64,000 bases of DNA from Artemisia argyi (GCA_030686995.1 CM060691.1:61474338-61538337), one strand, 5' to 3'. Shown: positions 10,058-22,940, counted from the first letter of the stretch. The notes: generated by a model not told the origin, from the sequence alone. Made by a program: numbers and translations.

Positions 10058-11413
10058 ATATGGGTTCCACTAGTGGGAGATGTGAGAAAGGTGATCATGG
10101 ATGAGGCTCATAAGGCGAGATACTCGATTCATCCAGGTTCTGATAAGATGTACTATGATCTTAGAGATGCTTATTGGTGGCCGGGAATGAAGAGGGAGAT
10201 AGCTGAGTATGTTAGTCGATGTTTAACTTGTTTGAAGGTTAAGGCTGAACATCAGAAACCCTCTGGATTGTTGCAGCAGCCGCCAATACCTGAATGGAAG
10301 TGGGATAATATAACTATGGATTTCATTACTAAATTGCCTCGCACAAGTAATGGACATGACACGATATGGGTCATTGTGGACAGATTGACGAAGTCTGCAC
10401 ATTTTCTGGCCATTCGTGAGGATTACAAGATGGGGAAGTTGGCAAGGATCTATGTAAATGAGATTGTGGCAAGGCATGGTGTGCATGTGTATATCATTTC
10501 AAATTGGGATAGTAGGTTCACTTCGCGGTTCTGGCAGTTGTTACAAAAGGCTTTGAATACACGGTTGGATATGAGTACTGCTTATCATCCACAGACCGAT
10601 GGGCAGAGTGAGCGAACGCTTCAGACGTTAGAGGATTTGCTTCGTGCTTGTGTTATTGATTTTGGAGGAAGCTGGGATACTCATTTGCCTTTGGCTGAGT
10701 TTTCTTATAATAACAGCTATCATTCAAGCATTAGATGTGCACCGTTTGAGATGTTATACGGAAGGAAGTGTAGATCACCGGTGTTATGGGCAGAGGTTGG
10801 GATGAGTCAGTTAATTGGACCTGAATTGGTACAAGAGACTACGGGTATGGTCTTTCGGATTAAAGAAAGACTTAAGGCAGCGAGAGATCGTCAAAAGTGT
10901 TATGCGGATAATCGCCGCAAACCTTTGGTGTTTAGTGTTGGAGATTTTGTGATGTTGAAGGTGTCACCATGGAAGGGTGTTGTGCGTTTCGGTAAGAAAG
11001 GCAAGTTAGCACCTAGATATGTTGGGCCATTTGAGATTACGGAGAGGATTGGACTTGTGGCATATCGTTTGAGATTGCCTGAGGAATTAGGTGGTGTGCA
11101 TGATACGTTTCACGTGTCTAATTTGAAGAAGTGTTTGGCGGATGCTAGTTTGCATGTGCCACTAAATGAGATTAATGTTGATAGGACACTTCACTTTGTG
11201 GAGGAACCTGTTGAGATTATGGACCGAGAAGTTAAGAGTATCAAGCGTAGTAAGATTGCATTGGTAAAGGTACGATGGAATTCCAAACGTGGTCCTGAAT
11301 TTACTTGGGAGCGTGAGGATCAAATGAGAGTAAGTATCCTAAGTTGTTTGCTGAGAAGTCTGATGATACGAGCTGTTAAATCTCGGGATGAGCTTTCCCT
11401 AAGTGGGGGATGA
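10058..11413 (+). pseudogene. Chromovirus integrase with chromodomain-like tail
   Basis: The His-Cys zinc region (IHPGSDK ... CLTCLK) is followed by the DDE core. The first Asp is in TMDFI (10319-10321). The second position reads SNWDSRF where the family has SDRDSRF, so the catalytic Asp is Asn (10502-10504) and the next Arg is Trp. The Glu in QSERT is at 10610-10612. [10 protein letters not shown] and [11 protein letters not shown] mark the C-terminal integrase domain. [16 protein letters not shown]...[16 protein letters not shown] is chromodomain-like, as in Tekay elements that target heterochromatin. After EDQMR the frame departs from the expected family end, suggesting a small indel near 11330. 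Confidence 0.88.
11400..11413 (+). promoter_or_regulatory. Polypurine tract of the chromovirus
   Basis: The purine-rich TAAGTGGGGGATGA lies immediately before the LTR start TGTAACA. This is the expected site of plus-strand priming. Confidence 0.65.
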
Positions 11414-13918
11414 TGTAACAACCGTGGTTTTAGCAGGTTAGTTAGACTTTTAGCCTCGAGTTAATCTAACTTTGTTTGGTGTGGTTTGAGTAGTTATATG
11501 TGTGTTATTGTGTGTTATAGTGTGATTAGTATTTGGTTTAGCACTAAATCCCTTCGCGTTGTGGTTGTTATTGTGACTTTTGATGATGTTGATTTTGGGA
11601 AAGTTCATTTTGATCACCCATGTGGTGTAGAAATGACTTGTGTATATTTGGCGTTTTGAGGTTTTGCGTAACGAGTCTTCGTTCAAGTTATTGAGCGTTA
11701 GTAAGTTACGGGAATGTTGTTTTTGTGAAGAAATGCTTATGGAGTGTGTGAAAATCTATTTTTGGAAACTTTATTTTGAAAATGAATATTTTCCGGTTTG
11801 TCGTAAAATTAAGGTTTATAGCTAAAGACGTTAGGTTTTGTTATGGGAATACATAAAATATGAAAAGTATGAGGTTTTGAGTGTAATAAATAAATTTAAT
11901 AAAAAAAAATTAAAAAAAAATATAATAATAGGGGGCGGCCGAATATTGGTTTAGGGGGAAAAAAGGAAACCAAATTTGATACCAAATACAACTCTAAGCC
12001 TTAAGGGTTATCCAATATAATTATAAATACAAAATCAAAACTTTCCTACCCCTTTTTCCTGCAATTAAAGTCGACACAGGGAGATTCAAGAAGAAAAAAA
12101 TTAGGGTTTCATAATTGTCTAGCAATAATCAAGAATCAAGGTAAAATCTTTAACCCTTACGTGTAATTAATTAATTATTGTTATGATTCATGTAATATTT
12201 AATATGATGGAATCTAGGGTTTATATACTTCTGTAAATTATTGAAGTAAAACATGTTAGGATGATTTGATATCAATAATATGGTTAATGATTAAGGGAAT
12301 TGAGAGTTAAACGAGTTAGATTATGTGTTAGGGTTTGGACAGAAAACTAGGGCTGTAAAGATGTGACTGTAAATAATAGATGGTGAGGAGTTAAGTCACG
12401 AATTTTAGGTCTAAATTGAAGTATAATGAAAGAGATTTCCAAAAAGTCCAGCCACGATTGATTTTAAGGTCGGGAAGTCGGTCTTTTGATTTTTCTTTGT
12501 TAAGGTGTCAAAGCTGTCAAACCGGGACAGATTTTGGGTAAAAGTTTGAGGGTGTCATGTGGTTGTAAAAGTTGTATTTTGACTAGGCCTTCTGGAATAG
12601 TTAATTATTAGGTTATATTAGACTACCACGAAGAGGATTCGCGATAAAAACTTGTGGAAGTATTTTATGGAAATCAAAACTTTTTGGTGTGCGTTCAGAT
12701 CCGAATTTGAGTAGTTGACAAGTTTGAATTTATTATGAGTATTTGTGTGTGTTATTAGTCCATGGCCTTCTGAGATTAGCTTCTATTCTTATGAAAGCCC
12801 ATGGTGAATTTTTGGTGTGAATTTTTAAGCTTTATTTGTCGTGATTTTATGTGGGCGAATGTACCCAAAAATTATGTGTTTTCTGATTTTAAGAGTGCAA
12901 GGGATTTAGTGAGTTTTAGGTTATGGTAGTGGTTAGTGTGGTGTCTAGGAGATCCATGGTGGGTCATATGAGTCTTAGAGATCCATCATATGTGTATTAC
13001 ATGGGTTGTAGCTTTTAGCTTGACCTTGTGTAATGTGGATTATTTTGTGTGCTATAGATTGTGAGTTGTTTTGGTGGAAGCTGCGGAGTTTAAGGTGAGT
13101 TCATAGTCCCATATTTTTACTTTGTTTTTAAACTTGGGATAGGAATGATGCTTGTCTTAAATGATTTGAGTTACTGTGATTATGTGTGGTTTAAAAGCTT
13201 GGACTTATAATGTTATCGTAATAATGCTATGTGGTACATGAAAGTGTGATTCTGATTAGGTTAGCGACCTAATTGATGTTGTGTGATATGTGATTCCGAT
13301 TAGGTTAGTGACCTAATTGATGCTGTGTGATTTCTAATTGGGAGGATGTTTATCCTGTTGCTCGCGCATGCGACCCAATTGATGATGTGTTTTGGAGCGG
13401 GGGTCAGGTTCCGGCCTGATGGTTGCCTTTTTGTGTGATGATTGGTTTATGGATACATGTAGCTTGTATGATAACTATATTTATTTATCCGGCTATGTTT
13501 TTATAATCACAGTGAACTGGTTGCCTTGAGAGTGTAAGTGTGTCTAAACCTATGAATCTCACCAACGTTATGTTGACATTTTAAGCATCATTTTCAGGTG
13601 AGCATTCTAAGGCCAAAGTTGAGGGCAGCAATTAGGCAAGATTTAGTTGCATATGGAGACTTTACTCATGTTTTAGGATTTGACTTTATTTAGATTTGGT
13701 TTTGATACATTTATGTTTTCTGTTTGGTACTTTCATATCTATTGAAGATACCTTTTGGATTTTGTTTTGGTTATTTATCTTTGGGTATTGTTACAACACT
13801 GTGTGTTGGTACATTGCTCTATTTATATGCATGTAGTTGTTCTGTATGTTGACACCAGGTGTTGTGATGATATTCATGAAGTTACACCCGCGCGTTTCCG
13901 CCGTGGCGGGGTGTGACA
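11414..13918 (+). repeat. Chromovirus 3' LTR
   Basis: 2,505 bp bounded by TGTAACA and TGTGACA, directly after the polypurine tract. It contains the motif AAACCTATGAATCTCAC near 13545, which is also found near 26810 in the solo LTR at 24188-27144. Flanking ATTAG (13919-13923) is the candidate target duplication; its partner is off-window. Confidence 0.85.
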
Positions 13919-15878
13919 ATTAGATTAAGGAGTGCGAGGAGCCGAAAAATTATGTGTTATACCATTTTTTTCACAAAATTCACCAAATTGTATTTCGTTA
14001 TCGAATTCCCGACCGTGATCCGTTCTAATAGACACAATGCAATTTCCTACTTAATTTTGAATTTTCTTACTAAGAAGTTCAAATTGTTCGAAAGCTTCAT
14101 TTTTACTTTTAAAAAATCTTGTCCATGTATAACGTGAATAATCATCCACTATGACCAAAGTGTAGAAGTTGCCTCCATAACTTTGAATAGCGGATGGACC
14201 GAATAAATCCATATGCAAAAGTTCTAGACACCTAGATGTAGACACCATATTTTTAGCCTTCTGGCTACTATGAACTTGTTTACCAATTTTGCAAGCATCA
14301 CAAAAGTGTTGGTTGTATTTCAACTTGGGTAGGTTTCTAACTAATTCCTTAGAGGATAGGGATTGAATAAGTCTCATATTAATGTGACCTAAGCGTCTAT
14401 GCCAAAGAGTTGAGGACTCATCTAATGAGGTAAGGCAAAATTTATCTCTAGAAGATTTATCAATTTTCATGACGTATACGTTGTTCTTAAGAACTCCTTT
14501 ATCTATTGTTATACCATCTTTTACTATCTTACTTTCGTTTTTACTAAAAAGGGCTTTATACTTTTTACGGCAAAGTTGGCTAATACTAAGAAGATTAAAT
14601 CCTAAGTTGTCAACATGAGCAACATCATCAATAGATAGAGAGTCATGAGAGATAGCACATTTTTCCGATGATTTTAGTTTTAAGCTTGCTACCAAAAGTA
14701 ACGTTACCTCCGTCATAGACTTGATATGTTGAGAAAAGACTTTTGTTCCCCGTCATGTGTCTTGAGCAACCGCTATCTTTGATCCATTCATCCGGTTCCA
14801 AACACACTTTTAAGCAAACCTCATTTGAGTCTTGAGCCATAAGAGCTACTTCGTCATTTGTTGGCTCTTCATCATCATTCTCACTATCACTCCAAGCACC
14901 ACTCACAAAAGCACTTTGAAATTTGCTTTTGGGTGGTTTTGAACATTCTCCTATTAAGTGACTTGTATCTCCGCATCTAAAACACTTTCTTTCATTCTTG
15001 ACTTTCTTTATATCCCGATCTTTTCCTGAAGACTTCTTTTCATCTTTAGGTTGCCTTACAAACTTTCCTCGTCGTCTAAAGAACTTCTTGAAGTCTCTAA
15101 CCGCCATGGCATATTCTTCATCTTCACTATCCGAACTTGATTCCTCATCGTCACTTGATTCTATTCTAGCTTTTAAGGCAATAGATTTCACTTTTTCTTT
15201 CTTGCCTCTAACTATCTCCGAATCTTTTTCCATTACCATTTCGTGAACTTTGAGGTTTCCAAAAAGCTCGTCAAGTGCTATGCTTGAAAGATCCTTAGAT
15301 TCTTCAATAGTCGTTACTTTTGCTCTCCACTTAGGATGGAGTGCTCTAAGAAATTTCCTGACAAAATTCTTGCTACAAAAAGATTCATCAAGTGCTTTAA
15401 GTGAAGTAATAATAGTGTTAAATCTAGCAAATGCACTATCAATCGTTTCATATTCGGGAATAGAAAATTGTTCATATTGTTGGACAAGAAGATCAATTTT
15501 GTTATCCTTAACTTGTGAGTTTCCTTGATGAGTAGTTATTAAAGATTGCCAAACTTCTTTAGCGGTTTTGCACATAAAAACTCTTTCATATTCTTACTTT
15601 GGTAAAGCATTATAAAGCATCATTTTTGCTTCATTATTTTTGGCAATTAGTTTCTTTTGATCATCACTATGTTTAGTGAGTGAACTATCCTCATCCCGAC
15701 AACTTGTAGTAGCCTTATGATCACCTTCAATAATAATATACCATAGATCTATGTCCTTTGATTTTACGTAAGTTTCAAAACCGTTTTTCCAATATATAAA
15801 GCCATTTGGTTCAAGTAGTGGTGGTCTTTGCATAGATTTCCCTTCTTTGAAGTTTCCAAAATCCATGGATCGTTCCAA
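13919..15878 (-). pseudogene. Copia gag, protease and partial integrase, broken
   Basis: Reading leftward from 15878. The gag start (PNGFIYWKNGFETYVKSKD) is followed by TAA at about 15591-15593, then gag continues in frame (CKTAKEVWQSL) with zinc knuckle CFRCGDTSHLIGEC. The protease site is WIKDSGCSRHMTG. A frameshift near 14660 leads into the pre-integrase zinc region (WHRRLGHINM ... CDACKIGKQ) and the integrase start (LLHMDLFGPS, IVDDYSRY). A TAA near 14063 precedes the second integrase Asp region (RTDHGREFDN). The sequence ends at 13919, where the chromovirus was inserted. RT and RNase H would lie left of the window. The domain order places it in Ty1/copia, probably SIRE/Tork-like. Confidence 0.88.
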
Positions 15879-15918
15879 GTTTTAAGATACAATATATTTT
15901 AAAATCTTGAGTAACGTA

Positions 15919-15930
15919 GCTCTGATGCCA
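15919..15930 (-). promoter_or_regulatory. Copia primer-binding site, initiator tRNA-Met type
   Basis: The minus strand reads TGGCATCAGAGC, one base from the common plant PBS TGGTATCAGAGC complementary to initiator tRNA-Met. It starts two bases after the LTR end (TTTTCCACA). Confidence 0.8.
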
Positions 15931-15932
15931 AT

Positions 15933-17313
15933 TGTGGAAAACTAGAAGGGGGTTTGAATAGTTTACCGGTTTTAACTTGATTTTTTTTGAAAACTTTTAC
16001 GTGTAATCGACAATTAAAACTTACCAAACACTAAATAATATGCAAGAATAAAAGTAAGAAACGATCAAACCATAACACGGATGTTTATCGTGGTTCGGCT
16101 ACAAGGACTCTTTTTCCTTGCCCTACTCCACGCCCCGAGTATCAAACTCGAGAGTTTCTTCCACTAGTCAACAAGCTCCTTTATCCGGCGGAGAAAACCT
16201 TACACGTCGCTTACACACTATTTCCGACACTAAGCTAGATGTCGAGTTCTTTCACAAGGGTACAACCACTCCCGATAGTTCTTTTACAAGGGTATAAGAA
16301 CTCCCGATACTCTAAGTATTTTAAGGACAAAAATACTAACCGATCACTACAAATGGATACAATACAATGATGTATAAACTTTACGAGTTTACACTATGAT
16401 ATGCTTAACAAGTCTTGCAACGTTGTGTTGAAGCTTGTGAAGTCGTGATCTTCTTGCTACAAAGAAAGACTCACAAATATGAAATTGTACTGAGTTAGAA
16501 ATGAAGTATATGCAGTATGTTATGATAGTAATTGATTAGAAAAATTCAAAGAGTTGGTTGCTATTTATAGGCAAACTTTCAGACCAACCCACAGATACGG
16601 CGGAACCAATACTTTAGTTCTGTCCGTTATACCTGAGGGTTCCGCCAGCTGGTCTGACAAAATCCTGCACAAGATTTTACACAATCTAACACAATATTCT
16701 CAAGATCTCACAAAGTCAACTTTGAGATCTTGAGTATGAATCTATACAAAATAAAACATTTTCTTACACAAATGTTTCCTTGAAGGGATATGTATGATGC
16801 AAGTGATTATGTAAGTATACATATGATTTCTAATTTTAGATATTTTTAAAAAGGAAAGTATACTTGTAAAAGAGTTTATGTTTAGACTTAAAAATGTTTG
16901 TTTGAGATGTTTAGTAAGTAAATGATTTACCAAAAAGAGTTTGCTTGCTTATATCCTAATAAGACATACTATTTAGGAAACTTGCTAAATATACATATAA
17001 GACATTTTTAACACATGTACTTAAACTAAAGTATACTTGATTGGAAATCACTTTATGAAAACATGTAAATGTAGTTTGAGTGATGTTAAGTAAAAGACTT
17101 TTAAACTATATTTACGGTTTGCTAAAAATAAACTTTACCTTTTGTAGTTAACAAAACTAAGAAAGATCGTAAAATATAAATAACGTTTTTTGGCGATATT
17201 TGTATTAACAAATAAGATAACTCATCAAATTGATAAAGTCAGATCGAGGACGATCTTGCAATCGGACAGATTCCATTGTTAGCACTTAGCATCAAGTCCC
17301 ACAACTGTTAACA
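15933..17313 (-). repeat. Copia 5' LTR
   Basis: 1,381 bp. On the minus strand it begins TGTTAACAGTTG and ends TTTTCCACA. It shares the stretch CCTTGTAGCCGAACCAC and the CTTCTAGTTTTCCACA end with the plus-strand copia solo LTR at 56049-57735, so the two belong to related families. ATTTT (17314-17318) is the candidate target duplication. The insertion site lies within Mutator transposase coding sequence. Confidence 0.8.
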
Positions 17314-18560
17314 ATTTTCCTGGAATGACCAACTTATAAAAGCCTCATCCAACCCAAACAGTTCCCTTTGACTAGCTCTGAATCCTTGCTTTAATGCACC
17401 AAGACAGATATATATTCTCCTGGATACTCTAGTAGGACTATAATGATCTTCAGGCATTTCTACTTGACATTTGACTGTGGTTCCAGGAATTTGGGTTATC
17501 AACTCTTTGAACATAATATCTTATCATAAAATATTGACCCTTGGGATGACCCATTATCATTTTGTTAGCTTCTGCCTTGGCTCTGAATGCCTTCATGCGA
17601 GAAACATTTACTTCTCATTTCTTCTGAAATGCATCCTGAATTGCTTTTGTAGGAATTTCTAGATCCACTAATACTTCATCCATAATTTGAAGTGAGAGAA
17701 ACTTGTAGTTTCAAGCTTTAATGTCCCTTGTATGTAGGCATAAATGCTCACTTCTATTAGTCTTGCATACCCAAGTTTTTTTTACCTAACTTTTTAGTGC
17801 AATAAAGTTCCCATGGACAACATTGATTTATAGCATCTTCAGTTATTCCCTTTCCTTTGCCTTTGTCAACGGAACTAACTTTTGACAGCACATTCGTTGG
17901 AAGGCCCATCATTAACAGGTCCATCATCATTAAGGTAAAAAATAGGGATGATACCAACACATTTGGCCATAACTCTAACTTTTTCATTCCTTACCAATTT
18001 GAGTTTTCTTCTAGTTTATATGGAACACATGTAAACTCTATCTTTTATCTCCTTACTTGTACCAAATCCCTGTCTTGCAAAAAACCCCAAATTTCTTAAC
18101 TACAAATTCATCTTTCTCTTTCTCATTTCTTAATTGCCTAAGTTTCTATTGTAAATCACTATCTAGGCTATCCTCATCTTCACTATCAAATTCTTCGTTT
18201 TCAAGAACATCTAACTCATTATAATCAAACATGGAATCTGGAACTTGTTTATTTAAACTTGCCAAAAGATCAAGTGCTTCATTATCAAGTGAAGTTGCAC
18301 CAAAACAATAACGTAAATCAACATGAGGTTCATGTATAACGTTATTCTCATCATAAAAGACCTCATTATCCTCCTCATTTTCAGTATGCTCCTCACTGTC
18401 TCCATCATAAAAATAACTCTCATTATCATTCTCAAAGGGACCACGTGATGAATACAAAAATCATCATAACTAATCTCTATACCAGCATCATTAGCATTCA
18501 TTTGATCACCACCTACATTAGCTTTTAATTGATCACCACATACATTAGCATTCATTTGAT
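17314..18560 (-). pseudogene. Mutator-like (MULE) transposase remnant
   Basis: Frames on the minus strand together resemble MuDR-type transposases. An acidic N-terminal region lies at 18146-18555 (NEEDNEVFYDENN, SEDEDSLDSDLQ). A CPWELYCTKKLGKK segment near 17800 corresponds to the zinc-binding DNA-binding region. The start of the transposase core is at 17308-17514 (RIYICLGALKQGF, GLDEAFI). Frameshifts separate these pieces, and one just after GLDEAFI. The catalytic core is cut at 17314 by the copia LTR; the remainder should lie left of that element. Ends and target duplication were not found. Confidence 0.7.
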
Positions 18561-19855
18561 CATTAGTTTAGATACTAGCGGTGTAATTTACTCAAAAAAA
18601 TATTAGTCCTTATCCTTTAAATAAACTTAACATAAAGTATTAGAGTAGGGAAATGATATGTACACCATTAAAAATGGGTGCACATCACTAAATTACACTG
18701 ATTATACACACAATACAACATTTAAATGCAGAATTAGTTGTGTGCACGGCACTTTTAGTGTTATACATAACATATCAGGAGTAACGTAAAAAGTGAGGAA
18801 TGACAAAAGAGCGTGGGGTAGGTAAAAAGAAGCACGTGGGCAACTGATATGGCCCCAAAATTTAGCGCCATGCAACAAGTTCGGTTAAATTTGCAAAAAG
18901 GGTGGGTTATAATAACGGTGGCTACTTTTTTAGTTTCACGGGGTCTACCCCTGTAGGGGTACTGTAGCATTGTTTTTTAATTTTTTTTTTATTATTTTTT
19001 TATTTTTATAATTTTGTTTATATCAAAAAGCTATAAACCTGAAAGTGCGGAACAGAAAATATAAAGTTTAATAAGTCAAATTGTTAAAACTGTCAAAAAT
19101 ACGAAACAAAAACTAGGTTGCGCTAAAAAAAAAAGGACAAAAGAGGAGACAAGGGGCTGACACCCTTATCCCCCGTTAATATAGTACATCCCTTGCAAAA
19201 AAAGAAAAACAAAACAACTTCTTGTTAGAAAAGGCAGCCTTACTATTTTGTCGTTATCGTACTCCACCAACGTTGTTTATTTTATCCTTTTTGACTTTTT
19301 GGTCCCTGCACTTTTTTGAAATACTAGAAAAAACATTTTCGTTATTTGTGGACTTCAAGTTATTTACTCCTTTGTGAATAAAAACCAAATAATAAAACTT
19401 ACAAAAATTACCTCAAATGCGCTTTTTTAATCATCTTAGTTTTAGTTAATAACCAAAACTATTTTTAATAATAACTTGTACCAAAATTTCAAAAATGATG
19501 TGGTTAGGAGGGAAAAAAAAAAAAAGGCATACCCATGAATTAGTGATTATTTTACTTTGTGTTGTTAATTATCTATTGGGTTGACGCCAGCTACATCGCA
19601 CTTGCTATTTTAAGAAAATGGACCAATCTATATGCTTTTCTCATCCCATCATTTTCGTAACACTCCCTTTCTTTGAATAAAATATGAAAATGTGTCTTGT
19701 ACGAGGTTTTAACTAGTAATAGATCGAAGGGATCAAACTTTTTTTACATATTAAGAGACTAATCTTCATTCTTTATATTTCCTTATTTGATTTAATGGAT
19801 GAGATTAATCTAAACAATTTAAAAAAAAACTACTTTCATATATTCTTTTTCAAAT
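18561..19855. other. AT-rich spacer without recognisable gene
   Basis: No conserved protein, RNA or repeat structure is seen. It contains homopolymer-rich stretches (for example 18977-19015) and short open frames without domain resemblance. It may include the 5' flank or terminal repeat of the Mutator-like element. Confidence 0.5.
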
Positions 19856-20217
19856 GTTAATATCTTTCAAACCGTTAATCGTTAAGCGAAAAAAAATATA
19901 CCATTACGACGAGCATTTAATTATCTTTCTATAGATAGGTACTTTGATATATTTTCGACAAATTTTTTTCTATTTTTTCACCTTTTTTTTCGTAGCCGAA
20001 AAAATCATATGATATGTAATATATATGATATGTAACATCATATATGATATATCATATATGATTTTTTCGGACACGAAAAAAAACGTGAAAAAAAAATGAT
20101 TTTTTTTTTGTTGTTGTCGGAAGCATATCAAAGTGCCCGTCTATAGAAAGATAATTAAATGCTCGTCGCGATGGTGTAATTATTTTCGCTTAACGATTAA
20201 CGATTTAAGAGATATTT
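19856..20217. mobile_element. Long-hairpin MITE, copy 1
   Basis: The left arm (CGTTAATCGTTAAGCGAAAA ... CATTTAATTATCTTTCTATAG) is complementary to the right arm (CTATAGAAAGATAATTAAATG ... TTTTCGCTTAACGATTAACG). Each arm is about 150-170 bp, with a short AT-rich centre near 20035. A second copy with the same stem motifs is at 27463-27793. It has no coding capacity. Confidence 0.7.
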
Positions 20218-20333
20218 AAACTATAAAAAAAATGTGTGAAATATTAAAATGCTTTTAATCTCAACTGTTAATATCTTTTTAGATGGATGGTTGGGATAAG
20301 TCTATGTAAAAAAAAAGTTCGGTATTTAATATA

Positions 20334-22940
20334 GAGGAAAATTCAAATGCATACTCTTATTTTGGTGCATACCAAGGGACAAATTCCAATCATCCACCTA
20401 GTTTGATCTAATGGTGGGGATTAACCTAAGATTAAATATTGAAACCTAAGTCTATGTCTTTTTGTTTTTTTTGTCTTAGTCTTTTTTTTTTTTTTTTTTC
20501 ACGCTTCATTGTATTATTTTTTTGTGTCTTTTTTTTTCTAATTCACGTTTTTTTTTTCTAATTCACCTTTTTTTTCTTAATAAACGCTTTTTTCACTTTC
20601 ATACATTTTCGTCTGTTTTCATACGTTTTTGTTCGTTTTCGCCTGTTTTCTTACGTTTTCGTCCGTTTTTATACGTTTTTGTCCGTTTTCATACGTTTTC
20701 GTCAGCTTTCTTACGTTTTCGCCCGTTAACGTCTGCTTTCATACGTTTTCATATGTTTTCTTACATTTTCGTTCGTTTCATACGTTTTCGTCAGTTTTTC
20801 ATACGTTTTCGTTCGTTTTAATACGTTTTCGTCCGTTTTCTTTCATTTTCGTCCATTTTTCGTATGTCTTCTTTTGTTTTCAGACGTGTTTTTACGCTTT
20901 CATACGTTTTCGTCCGTTTTCATACATATTCGTCCATTTTCTTATGTTTTCGTTCGTTTTTATCCGTTTTCTTTTGTTTTTGTCCTTTTTATACATGTTT
21001 TTACACTTTCATACGTTTTCTTTCATTTTCATACATTTTCGTTCGTTTTCTTATGTTTTCGTCCGTTTTTTCATTATTTTTCGTTCGTTTTTAAATGTTT
21101 TTGGCAATTTACAGACGTTTTCATATGTTTCTAAATATCACAAGTGAAATTCTGTGATATTCTAAATATTACAAGTTATATTCTGAATATCACAAGGGAT
21201 ATTCTATGATATTCAGAATATCACTATAACAAGTGATATTCTGAATATCACAAGTGAATTTCTGTGATATGTAGAATATCACAAGTGATACTATGAGTAC
21301 CACAAATGATATTCTAGATATTATAAGTAATATTTTGTGATATTCAAAGTATCACAAGTGATATTCTGAATATCAGATTTTCTGAATTTGGCAAGTGATT
21401 TTCAACAAATGTTTTGTAACATGAAAATCACAAGTGATATTTAGAAAATCACAAGTGATAGATATTCAAAAAATCTCAAGTGATATGTTGAATATCAACA
21501 TTGATATTCAGAAACACACAAGTGATATTCTGAATATCAATTGTGATATTAAGGAACGTATTAAAACGGACGAAAACGTAAAAAAAATGGACTAATATGT
21601 ATGAAAAACGGACAAAAACATAAGAAAATCACAAGTGATATTCAGAAAATCACAAGTGATATTCTAGATATCACTGAATATCACTTGTGATATTCAGAAA
21701 CGTAAGAAAATGTAAGAAAACGGATGAATACGTATAAAAACAGACAAAAACGTATGAAAACGTAAAAACATGTATGAAAAACGGATAAAAACATATGGAA
21801 AATGGACGAAAACGAAAGATTACGGATGAAAACGGACGAAAACGTTTCCAAATATCACAATTGATATTCAGAATATCACAATTGATATTCAGAATATAAC
21901 TTGTGTCTTTCTGAATATTAATGGTGATATTCTAATTATCAATTGTGATTTTCTGAATATCTATCAATTGTGATTTTCTGAATATTACTTTGTGATTTTC
22001 ATGTTACAAAACATTTGTTGAATATCACTTGTCAAATTCAGAAAATCACTTATGATATTTAGAATATCACTTGTGATACTCTGGATATCACATAATATTA
22101 CTTACGATATCCAGAATATTATTTGTGGTACTCATAGTATCACTTGTGATATTCTGTATATCACAGAAAATCACTTGTAATATTCAGAATATCACTTGTG
22201 ATATTCTGAATATCACAGAATATCAATTGTGATATTCTGAATATCACATAATATCACTTGTGATATTCAGAGTATAACTTGTGATATTTAGAATATCACA
22301 GAATATCACTTGTGATATTTAGAAACATATGAAAACATATGAATATTGCCAAAAACATTTAAAAACGAATGAAAAAATAGACGAAAACGTAAGAAAATGA
22401 ACGAAAATGTATGAAAACGGAATAAAACGTATGAAAGTGTAAGAACATGTATGAAAAGGATAAAAACGTTTGAAAAATGGACTAAAACGACAAAAAACGG
22501 ATAAAAACGTATGAAAACATAAGAAAATAGACGAATATGTATGAAACCGGACGAAAACGTATTAAAGCGTAAAAACACGTCTGAAAACAGATGAAGACGT
22601 ATGAAAAATGGACAAAAATGAAAGAAAACGGACGAAAATATATTAAACCGTATGAAAACAGACGAAAACATATGAAAACAAACGAAAATGTAAGAAAACA
22701 TATGAAAATGTATGAAAACATACGTTAACGGGCGAAAACGTAAGAAAGCGGACGAAAACATATGAAAACGGACAAAAACATATGAAAACGGACGAAAACG
22801 GGCGAAAACGTAAGAAAATATATGAAAACAGGCGAAAACGTACGAAAATAGACAAAAACGTATGAAAAAAAGTAGATGGATGGTGGAGATTTGTCCCTTC
22901 ATATGAACCAAAATTAGAGTATGTAAAATAAAGTCTCCTC
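20334..22940. mobile_element. Foldback element with tandem-repeat arms
   Basis: Imperfect terminal inverted repeats lie at 20334-20400 and 22869-22940 (left GAGGA..., CATACTCTTATTTTGGT; right complement CATACTCTAATTTTGGT). Inside, the left arm 20585-21125 repeats a 10-12-base unit of the type CGTTTTCGTC/CGTTTTCATA, and the right arm 22320-22865 is its reverse complement. The centre 21130-22320 is built of short units around TGATATTCTGAATATCAC, themselves palindromic, with a small island of arm-type repeat at 21545-21850. Open frames here (Phe/Arg-rich) are repeat artefacts. No transposase is present. The organisation resembles foldback (FB-type) elements. Confidence 0.75.

Larger units (their letters stand above)
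5629..13918 (+). mobile_element. Tekay/Del-type Ty3-gypsy chromovirus (5' LTR not in window)
   Basis: The internal region 5629-11413 encodes an extra small ORF, then gag, protease, RT, RNase H, integrase and a chromodomain-like tail in one frame. A 2.5-kb 3' LTR follows. Domain order PR-RT-RH-IN, a C-terminal chromodomain and a long TGTAACA...TGTGACA LTR fit the Tekay/Del clade. The element is broken by TAG at 8600-8602, TGA at 10055-10057 and a probable indel near 11330. Its right end lies inside a copia integrase sequence on the other strand, so it is the younger of the two. Element A interrupts its 5' part. Confidence 0.88.
13919..17313 (-). mobile_element. Ty1/copia retrotransposon, 5' part
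   Basis: LTR, primer-binding site, gag, protease and the start of integrase are in the window on the minus strand. The rest would lie beyond the left edge, past the chromovirus and element A that interrupt it. Confidence 0.85.

Noticed and set aside
14998..15528. Plus-strand frames opposite the copia gag
   Set aside because: Antisense shadows of the gag and zinc-knuckle coding sequence.
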